64,000 nt of DNA from positions 186,001-250,000 of the forward strand of contig NZ_JAMXOE010000003.1 in the NCBI RefSeq assembly GCF_024055575.1, read 5' to 3'. The position numbers were made by a program, and so were the translations under genes. Shown here one piece after another: positions 33,201-42,280 of the stretch. The notes under the pieces are model-generated. The model saw nothing but the letters and a program-made list of their open reading frames with translations, was not told the origin of the DNA and did no database searches. The DNA is from Mucilaginibacter flavidus (lineage in GTDB: Bacteria; Bacteroidota; Bacteroidia; Sphingobacteriales; Sphingobacteriaceae). Each line of letters begins with the position of its first letter. Positions within the stretch are counted from its first letter, which is position 1.

Positions 33201-35713
33201 CGGGTGTAATCATAAGGATTAAAGGCACTAATATCGGAACAGTAACTAATGATTATGGCCGTTTTGCGATAAAAGTCCCGGAACACGGGGCATTAACTTT
33301 TACCTTTGTTGGTTTTAATCCAGTGGAGTTACCGATACAATCGGGCGCCGTAATCAAAGTAAAATTAACGGCAAATGCACATGAGTTAAAGGAAGTAGTT
33401 GTTACCGGAGGATATGGAATAAAGCAAACGTCCCGTTCAAACTCAGCCCAAATTATTACCAGCTCTTCCCTTTACGGTAAAGTTTCGGCGCTTTCTGCGG
33501 CTACAATAAAGGGAACTCCGGGTGGAGGTGTTGAAATCAGGTTGCGCGGAGCCTCGGGGACTGCTGAAAGTGGTGAGCCATTATATGTGGTTGACGGCGT
33601 TTTAGTTAAGAATCTGAATGGAATTGAGCTTTCATCTATCAGCGATGTTAGTGTTTTGAAGGAAGCTGCTGCAAAGGCCCTGTATGGCGTTAGCGGCGCT
33701 AATGGCGTTGTGATAATTACTACCACTAAACAAAATAAACAAGGCGCCGCTGCCGGACAGTCCCAATCAACAGAACAATCCATCCGCAAAAACTTCTCCG
33801 ATTACGCCTACTGGCAGCCAAAACTTACAACCGACGAAAACGGCAAAGCCAGCTTTACAACCGTTTTCCCCGATGATATTACCAACTGGCGCACGTTTGT
33901 AATTGGGATAAACGGCAACCGGCAGTCTGGTTTTGCGGAGAATCAAATAAAATCGTTTAAACCGCTGAGCGCATCATTTTTGGCTCCTTTGTTTGCGGTT
34001 GAGGGCGACGAGTTAAATGCACTTGGTAAAATATCCAACTACAATAGCGACGCGGCCAAGCTTACCCGCACATTCGCTTATAATGGCAAGCAGGTTAAAC
34101 AGGATAATTTAGAGGTAAGCAATTCAAAAATCGACACCCTTTCCCTAACCGCTGCCAACATCGATAGCCTTACTTTTGAGTATAGCATTAAACGCGATAA
34201 CGGCTATTTCGATGGCGAACGGCGTAAAATACCGGTTATTAAACAAGGCGTGCAGGAAACGGTAGGCGTATTTGAAGCCTTAAATGGTGATACCACCGTA
34301 AACTTAAAATTCGACGCGGCAAAAGGGCCGGTCACCTTCCACGCCGAAGCGTCGGTGCTGCCGGCATTGATGGCTGAAACCGAAAAGTTGCGTACCTACA
34401 AATATCTATGCAACGAGCAGCTTGCCTCCAAACTAAAAGGACTGCTGATGGAAAAACGCATCAAAAAGTTTTTAGGCGAGGATTTTAAGTATGAAAAGAA
34501 CATAAACGAAGTAATTAAAAAACTACAGGAAAATCGCAAAAGCCAGGGCACCTGGGGCTGGTGGAAAGACAGCGATGAGGAACTTTGGATAAGCCTGCAT
34601 GTTATAGAGTCATTGGTGGAGGCGCAAAAAGACGGTTATCAAACGCAATTGGATAAGCAAAAACTTACAGATTACCTGGTTTACCAAATGGAGAGTTACA
34701 AGGGCCAGGACAAACTGGTTTGCCTTGAGTTGTTGCACAAACTAGGCGCTAAAGTTGATTACCCGAAATATTTCGGTGTAATAGAAAAGGAGAACGCCAG
34801 GGTCAAAGAAAAATTGGGGCTGTACACTGCATCAGGTTATGATAAATTACGGCTATTACTACTGAAGCAGGAAGCCGGCCAAGCCATTAAGTTGGATAGT
34901 CTGCTGGCCACGCAGCACCGCACCCTATTTGGTAATATTTATTGGGGCGAAGACAGCTACCGCTTTTTCGATAACAGCATCCAGTTAACGGTGCTCGCCT
35001 ACAAAATCATAAAAAACGAAGGCAAACATAACAAACTATTACCCAAAATACAGGCTTACTTTTTAGAGCAGCGTAAAGAAGGGGAGTGGCGCAACACCTA
35101 CGAATCTGCCCTGATACTGGAAACCATTTTACCTGATGTACTCACCACCGATAAGCAAACCAAACCTTCGGCGTTAATACTGTCCGGTGCAAAGACCGAA
35201 ATGGTTACCAAATTTCCCTATACCGCCAATATAACCGGTAACCAGTTTTCCATCAGTAAAACCGGTACGCTTCCTGTTTACATTACCGGTTACCAGCAGT
35301 TTTGGAACACGAAGCCGGAAAAGGTTAGCAAAGACTTTACGGTTAATACCTGGTTCGAGAGAAAAGAAACCCGCCTAACTAAACTAAACGGCGGCCAGCC
35401 TGTACTGTTAAAAGCCGAACTAACCGCCAAAGGCGATGCCGATTTTGTGATGATTGAAATTCCTATCCCGGCGGGCTGCTCGTACGAAAGCAAAGAACAA
35501 AGCTGGCAAAATAACGAAGTGCATCGCGAATATTTTAAAGAGAAAGTAAGCATATTTTGCCGCAAGCTAAAACAGGGTAAATATGAGTTTACTGTAAATC
35601 TTATTCCACGTTACGACGGTAAATACACCCTTAACCCCGCCAAGGCCGAAATGATGTATTTCCCGGTGTTCTATGGCAGGGAAGGGATGAAGAAGGTTGT
35701 AGTTGGGCAATAA
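30260..35713 (+). CDS. Alpha-2-macroglobulin-like protein with inserted carboxypeptidase-regulatory and TonB-plug domains
   Basis: 1817 residues in the -1 frame relative to the preceding fragment; no credible independent start exists (TTG at 30260, ATG at 30281), so it is the body of the broken gene. Order of parts: MG1/MG2 strands (LNKPIYKPLDTLKLKAFILKA at ~30510), further MG domains, a CarboxypepD_reg beta-sandwich (~33160-33380), a TonB-receptor plug (~33400-33725: PLYVVDGVLVKNL, ALYGVSGANGVVIITT), then the A2M core (SDYAYWQPKLTTDENGKA) and a toroidal domain. The thioester motif CNEQ is at 34409-34420. The plug has no beta-barrel after it. Such proteins are envelope-located peptidase traps. 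It is not clear whether it is expressed. Confidence 0.85.
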   Translation: MLFDTRSMNYHLRRSKEKNIVQVDYAGVTNIYVTKQRDNYYNNNDDDNKKSWLARIWASVESVFKKPEKEQTYNYSKSYFKAFLILNKPIYKPLDTLKLKAFILKARSNKPMTENRLLVRLKQQYGDEEKTIATVNSYRDGGFEYSFVLADSLKLKLDARYSVMLVSEKVNVKKNDDDNDRSYDAAGHKILVSEMFKYEDYELKSLKFEARIDKKEHRPGESAAIYLKATDENDLPVPDGRVNLILTINAMDKYTGNNVFVPDTLWQHKVTLDPIGETKVDIPDSIFPKANISYRLFAEFLNSTNERHAQYASSTFKYERYHIKTELSNDTLKANYYDNGREIKGLATIVALGGDDEGTISTEKIMLPAKIHVNPYAQSYTIEADSASTEFELKKEKVDMSFSAERTADSLLVKINNPCNLNFWYSVYANNRLIDAGEAKQLFYKKAYSQQKLVTFLVNYIWAGQSKYVQTALAYRTDLLNITVKQPVTIYPGQQVKTDVVVTDALGKPVVNTDITAWSVTKKFKDYYPPYVPYLGREYPYVKPNKIFMKDDDVSTGGEMKLRWERWGKGIGLDSIIYFQFTHAKTVFQREESGIDTVTQIAPFVVSDGDIIPVHILYIDEKPVYFSQADHLQQYSFMVKPGIHSLRFRTSNQLIKLDSICVEASKRLILGVNADYRTSIKMPDTLTTYEAGLINKYMITVIDNFGDKMATIKQDNRIFFLNAEPGRHRSILTGPLSDTFTLFDLKGEDSRSFTAEPGYSYLFEPGLIKQKSIDARYPFNTKLSTSPGIYNLRQYVITQAHADSIWNEFLDTRSNSQELFENPLIYDSSVGKFIINREINKNHPAVFIKNIIIYKYDNPDYMRIYPGNTTNFGNLAAGRYRLFFLLKEGAYDIKENIIIKSYGTNAYKMSVDAIHSRDSVSIKISTIINNRTGKHSYTDYEINNDALKIKEAFNERYLNTKDFGRAMSGEVIAQDDGFPLPGVIIRIKGTNIGTVTNDYGRFAIKVPEHGALTFTFVGFNPVELPIQSGAVIKVKLTANAHELKEVVVTGGYGIKQTSRSNSAQIITSSSLYGKVSALSAATIKGTPGGGVEIRLRGASGTAESGEPLYVVDGVLVKNLNGIELSSISDVSVLKEAAAKALYGVSGANGVVIITTTKQNKQGAAAGQSQSTEQSIRKNFSDYAYWQPKLTTDENGKASFTTVFPDDITNWRTFVIGINGNRQSGFAENQIKSFKPLSASFLAPLFAVEGDELNALGKISNYNSDAAKLTRTFAYNGKQVKQDNLEVSNSKIDTLSLTAANIDSLTFEYSIKRDNGYFDGERRKIPVIKQGVQETVGVFEALNGDTTVNLKFDAAKGPVTFHAEASVLPALMAETEKLRTYKYLCNEQLASKLKGLLMEKRIKKFLGEDFKYEKNINEVIKKLQENRKSQGTWGWWKDSDEELWISLHVIESLVEAQKDGYQTQLDKQKLTDYLVYQMESYKGQDKLVCLELLHKLGAKVDYPKYFGVIEKENARVKEKLGLYTASGYDKLRLLLLKQEAGQAIKLDSLLATQHRTLFGNIYWGEDSYRFFDNSIQLTVLAYKIIKNEGKHNKLLPKIQAYFLEQRKEGEWRNTYESALILETILPDVLTTDKQTKPSALILSGAKTEMVTKFPYTANITGNQFSISKTGTLPVYITGYQQFWNTKPEKVSKDFTVNTWFERKETRLTKLNGGQPVLLKAELTAKGDADFVMIEIPIPAGCSYESKEQSWQNNEVHREYFKEKVSIFCRKLKQGKYEFTVNLIPRYDGKYTLNPAKAEMMYFPVFYGREGMKKVVVGQ

Positions 35714-35731
35714 TTGTGGTTAATTTGAATT

Positions 35732-36181
35732 ATGAATTTACTTAGATGGATATTAGGCATTCCTTTGTCATTATCAATAACCTTCGGCTTAATTGTTCTC
35801 TTTGTAGAATTAAATATTGCCAACGAGCTTACTTCCCGTAATTTTTATTTTTATCTCGTATATCACCTGTTTTTAACAATTAGCTCTTTTTCTCTTTGCG
35901 TTTTTTTGTCATGCTTATTTGTTCCTCATATCAAAAAAATTGCTGGCCTTATAACTGTCATCATTGTATTTGCCCTCGCCGTTTGTGGTTTTTATATTCA
36001 TATTAAAGAAGACTATTATCAAGGTGTTACCCTTCAGTTTGCGATAAATTATGTGGGCATATTCACAGGTCTGCTAATAGGATTTTATATTAGCTATGAA
36101 AAATTTAAAAAAAAGGGTTGGCACAAACTCAATGAACAAAATAGTTATCAGCAGGGTCAGGAAGATAAGCCTACTTTTTGA
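35732..36181 (+). CDS. Hypothetical four-helix membrane protein
   Basis: 149 residues with four hydrophobic segments (~5-27, ~38-62, ~70-90, ~102-122) and a polar tail ending DKPTF. I recognise no family. It starts 18 bp after the macroglobulin stop on the same strand and may be co-transcribed. The codon use is AT-rich compared with the SusC gene that follows. Confidence 0.7.
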   Translation: MNLLRWILGIPLSLSITFGLIVLFVELNIANELTSRNFYFYLVYHLFLTISSFSLCVFLSCLFVPHIKKIAGLITVIIVFALAVCGFYIHIKEDYYQGVTLQFAINYVGIFTGLLIGFYISYEKFKKKGWHKLNEQNSYQQGQEDKPTF

Positions 36182-36510
36182 AAAATTAACCGCTCACATA
36201 ATCAACCCAACTTACCTGATCCAAGATATATTTCACAATATCCGGATAACAATTCCAGGTCCTTTTTAAAATCATTTTGAAAGACCGGCATCTTATTTAC
36301 AATTTAACAAACCTGGGTTTACCGGTAGTTAATTTTTGTTCCATATTGCGTTTAGGTGTTTTGTTTGTAATTGTTTGATTGCAAGTATTTTGAGTGTTTT
36401 ATTGTAATAAGTTATTTATTTATTTCTTTACAATTCATAACACCCAGTTTATTTTTTGCTAATAGTTAAATTGTTGTTTTGACATTAAATAGGTCAACTC
36501 AACTCAAACT
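36182..36510. promoter_or_regulatory. AT-rich upstream region of the susCD operon
   Basis: A 329-bp gap without ORFs. It is strongly AT-rich from about 36340. A candidate -7 element TATTTTTTG (36450-36458) is one base longer than the TAnnTTTG consensus and would give a leader of ~45 nt. No clear -33 box or regulator binding palindrome is visible, and no sigma/anti-sigma or hybrid two-component gene lies next to the operon in this window. Confidence 0.3.
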
Positions 36511-39510
36511 ATGGAAAAAATGTACAATCAGATTTTGCGGGCATTTATCAAATCGAAACATAAAGCCCGGTTTCTGCTGTTAATCATGCTGTTTGCTTTA
36601 ACGGCGTCAGCGCAGCAATCAAAGGTAATTAGCGGGACTGTTACCGATGAAAAGAACTTACCGCTGCCCGGCGTTATCATTACGGCAAAGGGTTCCGGCA
36701 AAAGCGCTTCCAGTGATGGCAATGGAAAATTCTCCATCCAGGTAAGCGGCCCGGATGATGTTATTCATTTTAACTTTTTAGGATATGTAGCAAAGGACGT
36801 GCCCGCCGGTGACGGTGTTTTGAATGTTACTCTTTTACCCGACACCAAACAACTAAAAGATGTGGTTGTAATCGGGTACGGCACAGCAAGCCGCAAGGAT
36901 GTTACAGGCGCCATTACTTCGCTGAAAGCCGAAGACTTTAACCTGGGCGTAATAACAACCCCGGCTGAATTGCTGCAAGGCAAAGTGGCCGGCCTGAACG
37001 TTACCAAAAGCGGCGACCCTAACAAACAACCCGCAACAATTCTGCGTGGTCCCTCAACCCTGCGCGAAGGCGCGGCGCAGGAGCCTTTTTATGTAATTGA
37101 TGGTGTGCCCGGCGCTTCAATTGATTTATTGGCACCAGACGATATCGAAAGTATTGATGTTTTAAAAGATGCGTCTTCAACAGCCATTTACGGTTCAAGG
37201 GCTGCCAACGGTGTAATTATAGTTACCACCAAAAGGGCAAAAACTGGTCAAACAAGGTTAAACTACAGCGCCTATGTGGCGATGGAAAACGTATCAAAAA
37301 AAATTGATATGCTAACTGCCGACCAGTTGCGCAAATATTTAAGCGATAACGGCGTAAAACCGCTTGCCAAGCCGATTGATGATGACGGCTCAAATACTAA
37401 CTGGCAAAACCTGGTGGAAAGGAGAGGCTACTCTCATAATCACAATTTATCCTACGGCGGCGCATCTAAAAGTGCTGACTATGGTGCAAGCGTTAACTAT
37501 TTGAAAAACGAAGGCGTATTAATAAACACCAGCCTCGAACGTACCATTTTCAGGGGGTATATTAACCAGCGCTTTTTTAATGACAAGTTAAAGCTGGGTA
37601 TTACGTTAACAAACAGCGTTACCAACAACAAAGACATCCCGCAGGGAAGCGTGTTGCCGGGTATGCTGTTTTATTTACCTACGGTAAGTCCGTTTAACCC
37701 CGATGGCAGCTACAAGGAAAACTACACCCGAACCGGTAGCGGGCCTTTAAACCCATTATCGCTGGCAAACAATAACAGTATTAAAACTAACGATAATAAA
37801 ACCTTAATCAACGGTATTGCACAGGTTGATATCTTGCCTGGCTTAAGGTTTACGCTTACGGGATCGACCCAAAAAGATCAAAACAATATTAATATTTACG
37901 AAAACAGCCAGTCGGGCCTGGCAGTAGGGGTTGGCGGCGTTGCTAACCGGACGTCATTTTTAAACACCAGCAGTGTTTTTGAATCATATTTTAACTACGA
38001 CAAGGAGTTTGGACAGCACAGTATTAAGTTGTTAGCAGGTTATTCGTACCAGCAGGACAAGACCAATGACGGTTTTGGTGTACAGACACAAAACTTTTCG
38101 AACGACAACTTAACGTATAACAACCTGTTTTTGTCGAACCCGTCTTCGCTGTCGCAGATAGCTTTTAACCCGAATGTAATATCTACCTTGAGGTTAATAT
38201 CTTACTACGGTCGTGCGCAATACCAGTTTGGTGATAAGTATTTGCTGCAGGCATCGCTCAGGGACGACGGCTCGTCGGCATTTGGTAGAAATAACCGTTA
38301 CGGTTTATTCCCTGCGGTATCTGCCGGTTGGAGAATTATCAATGAGAAATTCATGGAAAGCATGCCGGTTATCAGCGATCTGAAATTAAGGGCAGGTTAT
38401 GGCGTGTCGGGTAATAGCTTAGGCTTTAACGCGTTCTCGGCATTGCTTATTTATGGAACTCCTCCCGGGAATAGTAAATTCCTGTACAATGGCAACATTA
38501 CCAATGCTTTAGGCCCGGTGAGAAATGATAACCCGGATTTGAAGTGGGAAAGTACCGCTACAACCAACATCGGTATAGACTTTGGTGTATTAAAAAACCG
38601 CATCACAGGCTCGTTTGATTATTACATCAAAAAAACATCCGACCTGATTTATGACCAATACCTCGTTTCAACCACACAATATTTTGTACCTACAATTACC
38701 GCGAATGTTGGTAAAATAAAAAACACCGGTGTGGAGTTAGTGATAAACGCAGTGCCGGTAAAAACTTCAGCATTTACCTGGAAAACTTCATTCAATATAT
38801 CGCACAACAAAAACGTTGTCGAAACCTTATCGAACACGCTGTTTGCAACACCATATATCCAGACTGCACAGTTAGGCGGCAAGGGCCAATCTGGTAACTA
38901 TAGCCAGATTGTACAACCAGGGGATGCTTTGGGTACTTTTTATTTATGGCACTATGTGGGTAAAAATGGCTCGGGAGTAAGTTCTTATCAAAATGCTGCC
39001 GGGCAGGTAATAGCTACACAGCCTTTAACAACAGATCAACGGGTAGCAGGCAACGCTCAGCCAAGTTTTATATACGGCTGGACCAACAGCTTTTTCTACA
39101 AAGGTTTCGATCTGAACTTCCTGGTTCGCGGCGTATGGGGCAACAAAATTTTGAATGCTACCCTGGCCTCGCTGAACAACCCTGCGGATTCCAAAATACA
39201 AAACATCCCAAGATTTACCCTTGGCGAATCATTTAATGATATTAACGGTTATTTAATATCCGATCGCTTTTTAGAGAGCGGGGCCTATTTACGCCTCGAT
39301 AATGCCACACTTGGTTACACAATTAAACCAAAAATACAGGCTGTCAAAAGCATCCGCTTTTATCTATCGGCCAATAACGTTTTTATCATTACCAAATACA
39401 GGGGGATCGATCCTGAAGTTAATATCGGTGGCTTAACCCCCGGTATCGACAACCAAAACTATTACCCGCGCACGCGGACCTTCATTTTTGGTTTAAACAC
39501 ATCGTTTTAA
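36511..39510 (+). CDS. SusC/RagA family TonB-linked outer-membrane transporter
   Basis: 999 residues. Signal peptide ~1-35 (cleavage near TASAQQ). CarboxypepD_reg domain ~40-112 (VISGTVTDEKNLPLPGVIITAKGSGKSASSDGNGKFSI). The TonB plug begins with the SusC signature LKDVVVIGYGTASRKDVTGAI and includes PFYVIDGVPG and SSTAIYGSRAANGVIIVTTK. The 22-strand barrel continues to a C-terminal YYPRTRTFIFGLNTSF, the expected terminal aromatic. It imports glycans or other large solutes in complex with SusD, using TonB energy. It is the first gene of a three-gene operon with susD and a PI-PLC-like gene. Confidence 0.96.
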   Translation: MEKMYNQILRAFIKSKHKARFLLLIMLFALTASAQQSKVISGTVTDEKNLPLPGVIITAKGSGKSASSDGNGKFSIQVSGPDDVIHFNFLGYVAKDVPAGDGVLNVTLLPDTKQLKDVVVIGYGTASRKDVTGAITSLKAEDFNLGVITTPAELLQGKVAGLNVTKSGDPNKQPATILRGPSTLREGAAQEPFYVIDGVPGASIDLLAPDDIESIDVLKDASSTAIYGSRAANGVIIVTTKRAKTGQTRLNYSAYVAMENVSKKIDMLTADQLRKYLSDNGVKPLAKPIDDDGSNTNWQNLVERRGYSHNHNLSYGGASKSADYGASVNYLKNEGVLINTSLERTIFRGYINQRFFNDKLKLGITLTNSVTNNKDIPQGSVLPGMLFYLPTVSPFNPDGSYKENYTRTGSGPLNPLSLANNNSIKTNDNKTLINGIAQVDILPGLRFTLTGSTQKDQNNINIYENSQSGLAVGVGGVANRTSFLNTSSVFESYFNYDKEFGQHSIKLLAGYSYQQDKTNDGFGVQTQNFSNDNLTYNNLFLSNPSSLSQIAFNPNVISTLRLISYYGRAQYQFGDKYLLQASLRDDGSSAFGRNNRYGLFPAVSAGWRIINEKFMESMPVISDLKLRAGYGVSGNSLGFNAFSALLIYGTPPGNSKFLYNGNITNALGPVRNDNPDLKWESTATTNIGIDFGVLKNRITGSFDYYIKKTSDLIYDQYLVSTTQYFVPTITANVGKIKNTGVELVINAVPVKTSAFTWKTSFNISHNKNVVETLSNTLFATPYIQTAQLGGKGQSGNYSQIVQPGDALGTFYLWHYVGKNGSGVSSYQNAAGQVIATQPLTTDQRVAGNAQPSFIYGWTNSFFYKGFDLNFLVRGVWGNKILNATLASLNNPADSKIQNIPRFTLGESFNDINGYLISDRFLESGAYLRLDNATLGYTIKPKIQAVKSIRFYLSANNVFIITKYRGIDPEVNIGGLTPGIDNQNYYPRTRTFIFGLNTSF

Positions 39511-39531
39511 TAAAATTTCAACACGACAGAA

Positions 39532-41124
39532 ATGAAAAGAACAATATTATTTTTAGCAGCGATTGCAACGGCAGTCACCATAAATTCCTGCACAAAATTG
39601 GATGTGCCTGTTGAATCGCAATATGTAAAATCCAACTTCCCGGTAACACAACAGGACTATATTGCCTTGTTAGGCACCATGTACTCTAACTTATCGTCGA
39701 ACTATGCAGTGCCTTACTGGCGCATGCAGGAGCTTTCGACCGATGAGGCTATTATCCCGGCAAGGGATGGCAATTATGACGATGGCGGCCAGTACAGACA
39801 ATTGCATTATCACACCTGGACATTCGACCATCCCAACGTTACCGGCGTTTGGCAATGGGGATTTGGTGGTATCAACAATTGTAACCGTCTAATTAACCTG
39901 GTTAAAGCATCCTCTTCAAGCGCTACGTTAAAAACATCAAGCATTGCTGAAATAACTGCTATGCGCGATTTGTATTACTTTTTTATGATGGATTTGTATG
40001 GTAATGTACCCATCATCAACACCTTCCCCGTAGCCGATCTGCCATCAACACAATCACGGGCCGAAGTCTTTAAGTTCATAGAGGCAGACCTGAAAAGTGT
40101 TTTACAGCAGTTGCCATCAAAAACTAGCGTTGCCGCAACCAACACATTGCAATATGGTCGGCCAACCAAAGAAATGGCGTTTGCCCTGTTGGAAAAAATG
40201 TATTTGAATGCCGAAGTATATACTGGCACCCAGCGTTATAATGACGCCGTTGCAATGGCCGATAGCGTAATGAAGAATCAGAACTACAGCCTTGACGCGA
40301 AATACAGGGATATATTCCTACCCAACAACGGCCCCCAAATAAAGGAAACTATTTTTGCAGTGCCTTACGATCAGCAGATTCCGGGCAACCAGTTTACCAG
40401 GTTCGGCTTCTTTTACTACCTCGCGCCATATTACAACATGAACGTAGGCCTTAGTATTGCCATGAGTACCACTCACGAGTTTTATAACAGGTTTAATTTG
40501 CCGGGTGATGCGCGTACAAATACTTGGCTGGTTGGGCCTCAATATTTGCCTGATGGCAATGGCGGTTTTACTAATCAACCTGCATACTACCCTAATACCA
40601 CAACCCAAATAGTTATCACACCCGATTTGATTTTGGTGCCGCCTAAACCAATGGACGTAGGCAACACCATCGCAAGCCAGTCTGAAGGTATCCGTTCGTT
40701 GAAATATTACCCGGACGTAAACATTATTCAGGCAACCCGTTTAAATGGTAACGATGTGCCAGTGTTCAGGTTAGCCGACGTGATGCTGATGAAAGCAGAA
40801 GCCATATTAAAAGGCGCTACAGCTACGACGGTAAACGGGCAGCTGCAAACACCATTGTATTTGGTTAACCAGGTAAGGGCGCGCGCCGGCGCAACCTTAG
40901 CAGGCACAGTTGATTTACCGTCGCTGCTTGATGAACGCGCAAGGGAATTTTCGTGGGAAGGATGGCGCAGGAATGACCTGATCCGTTTTGGACAATTTGA
41001 AGTAGAGTATCCTCTAGCTAACGACCCGCTGTCGATGAATAAAGATGCAAGCAGGAGGCTTTATCCAATTCCTGCCACGGAAATCAAGCTTAATCCGAAA
41101 TTAACTCAAAACCCGGGCTATTAA
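39532..41124 (+). CDS. SusD/RagB family nutrient-binding lipoprotein
   Basis: 530 residues with lipoprotein signal MKRTILFLAAIATAVTINSC (lipid-anchored Cys20). The SusD TPR scaffold is visible (MRDLYYFFMMDLYGNVPIINTFP; GRPTKEMAFALLEKMYLNAEVYTGTQRYNDAVAMADSVM), and the C-terminal SusD signature is LLDERAREFSWEGWRRNDLIRFGQFE followed by RRLYPIPATEIKLNPKLTQNPGY. It caps the SusC pore at the cell surface and binds the ligand. It starts 21 bp after susC. Ligand not deducible. Confidence 0.96.
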   Translation: MKRTILFLAAIATAVTINSCTKLDVPVESQYVKSNFPVTQQDYIALLGTMYSNLSSNYAVPYWRMQELSTDEAIIPARDGNYDDGGQYRQLHYHTWTFDHPNVTGVWQWGFGGINNCNRLINLVKASSSSATLKTSSIAEITAMRDLYYFFMMDLYGNVPIINTFPVADLPSTQSRAEVFKFIEADLKSVLQQLPSKTSVAATNTLQYGRPTKEMAFALLEKMYLNAEVYTGTQRYNDAVAMADSVMKNQNYSLDAKYRDIFLPNNGPQIKETIFAVPYDQQIPGNQFTRFGFFYYLAPYYNMNVGLSIAMSTTHEFYNRFNLPGDARTNTWLVGPQYLPDGNGGFTNQPAYYPNTTTQIVITPDLILVPPKPMDVGNTIASQSEGIRSLKYYPDVNIIQATRLNGNDVPVFRLADVMLMKAEAILKGATATTVNGQLQTPLYLVNQVRARAGATLAGTVDLPSLLDERAREFSWEGWRRNDLIRFGQFEVEYPLANDPLSMNKDASRRLYPIPATEIKLNPKLTQNPGY

Positions 41125-41134
41125 TTTATTTTGT

Positions 41135-42205
41135 ATGAGAAATGTATTTTTGAGTATCCTGGTAATTGCCTGTTTATCGTTTAAAACCGGTAACCCTATT
41201 AGCGATGATTTGCCTATAAACCGGATTCAGGTAATAGGCTCACACAATAGCTATAAACAATCTATCGACCCGGTGTTATTTAAGTTTATTAAAGAAAAGG
41301 ACTCCGTAGGATCGAAGAAAATAGATTATAGCCATATCACCTTATCGCAACAACTCGACCTGGGCTTGCTGGATCTTGAAATCGACATTTATGCCGACAC
41401 TAAGGGTGGGAGATATGCACATCCTAAAGGCCTGGCCTGGGCACCCGGACAGGCGCCCTATGACAAGGATGGTGTTATGAACGAACCTGGGTTTAAAGTA
41501 TTTCATATCCAAGATATTGATTTCAGGAGCAATTGTTTTACATTTAAACAGTGTTTACAGGAGCTGAGGCAATGGTCGGACCAGCACAAAGATCACGACG
41601 TGATTTTTATTACCATGAATGCGAAGGACGAACGTATGAAAAAGCCGTACTACACTATCCCCGAAACGTTCACCAGCGCGATTTTCGACCAGTTGGATAA
41701 GGCGCTTTTGGAAAACCTGGGCAGGGAGCGCCTGGTTGTGCCTGATGATGTAAGGGGAAAATATAAAACCCTGCAAAGCGCCGTCATACATGGTAACTGG
41801 CCAAGGGTAAAACAGGCAAAGGGCAAATTTATATTTGTACTGGATGAAGTTGGGAAAAAGAGGGCGGCTTACATAGCCGGCCACCCCTCATTAAAAAACA
41901 GGGTTCTGTTTACCGATTCTGAACCAGGCACACCCGAGTCGGCAATACACATTATGAATAACCCCAAAAAGGACCTTAAAAAAATAAAGGCACTGGTTAA
42001 AAAGGGGTATATCATACGCACCCGAGCCGATAGCGATACTGAAGAGGCAAGGGACAACGATAAATCAACATTTGAAGCCGCATTGGCTTCTGATGCGCAG
42101 ATTATCACTACCGACTACTACCAAAAAAGCACACATTTTAAATCAGACTATGTGGTCAGTTTTGGTGATGGAACCTATTGCCGCCCAAACCCTTTGTTTA
42201 AATAA
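41135..42205 (+). CDS. Secreted Ca2+-dependent PI-PLC-like phosphodiesterase
   Basis: 356 residues. A short hydrophobic N-terminus (MRNVFLSILVIACLSF) suggests export. The catalytic-domain start QVIGSHNSYK supplies the first histidine, LLDLEIDIYADTKGG the acidic metal site, and FKVFHIQDIDFRSNCFTFKQCLQEL the second histidine region. This is the pattern of the PI-PLC-C1 (Ca2+-dependent phosphatidylinositol-specific phospholipase C) family. The end, IITTDYYQKS...YVVSFGDGTYCRPNP, also fits. It starts 10 bp after susD, so lipid or GPI-type phosphodiester cleavage may feed the transporter (inference). A strong terminator follows. Confidence 0.88.
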   Translation: MRNVFLSILVIACLSFKTGNPISDDLPINRIQVIGSHNSYKQSIDPVLFKFIKEKDSVGSKKIDYSHITLSQQLDLGLLDLEIDIYADTKGGRYAHPKGLAWAPGQAPYDKDGVMNEPGFKVFHIQDIDFRSNCFTFKQCLQELRQWSDQHKDHDVIFITMNAKDERMKKPYYTIPETFTSAIFDQLDKALLENLGRERLVVPDDVRGKYKTLQSAVIHGNWPRVKQAKGKFIFVLDEVGKKRAAYIAGHPSLKNRVLFTDSEPGTPESAIHIMNNPKKDLKKIKALVKKGYIIRTRADSDTEEARDNDKSTFEAALASDAQIITTDYYQKSTHFKSDYVVSFGDGTYCRPNPLFK

Positions 42206-42223
42206 CGGTAAATACTTTATATG

Positions 42224-42259
42224 ACAAAGCCTGTGCTCACAATTAAGCACAGGCTTTGT
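42224..42259. terminator. Bidirectional intrinsic terminator after the susCD-PLC operon
   Basis: A perfect 14-bp stem ACAAAGCCTGTGCT (42224-42237) / AGCACAGGCTTTGT (42246-42259) with an 8-nt loop, then TTATTG on the plus strand and ATATAAAGT on the minus strand. It lies between two convergent genes. Confidence 0.8.
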
Positions 42260-42280
42260 TTATTGTAGGAGAGTTACAAT

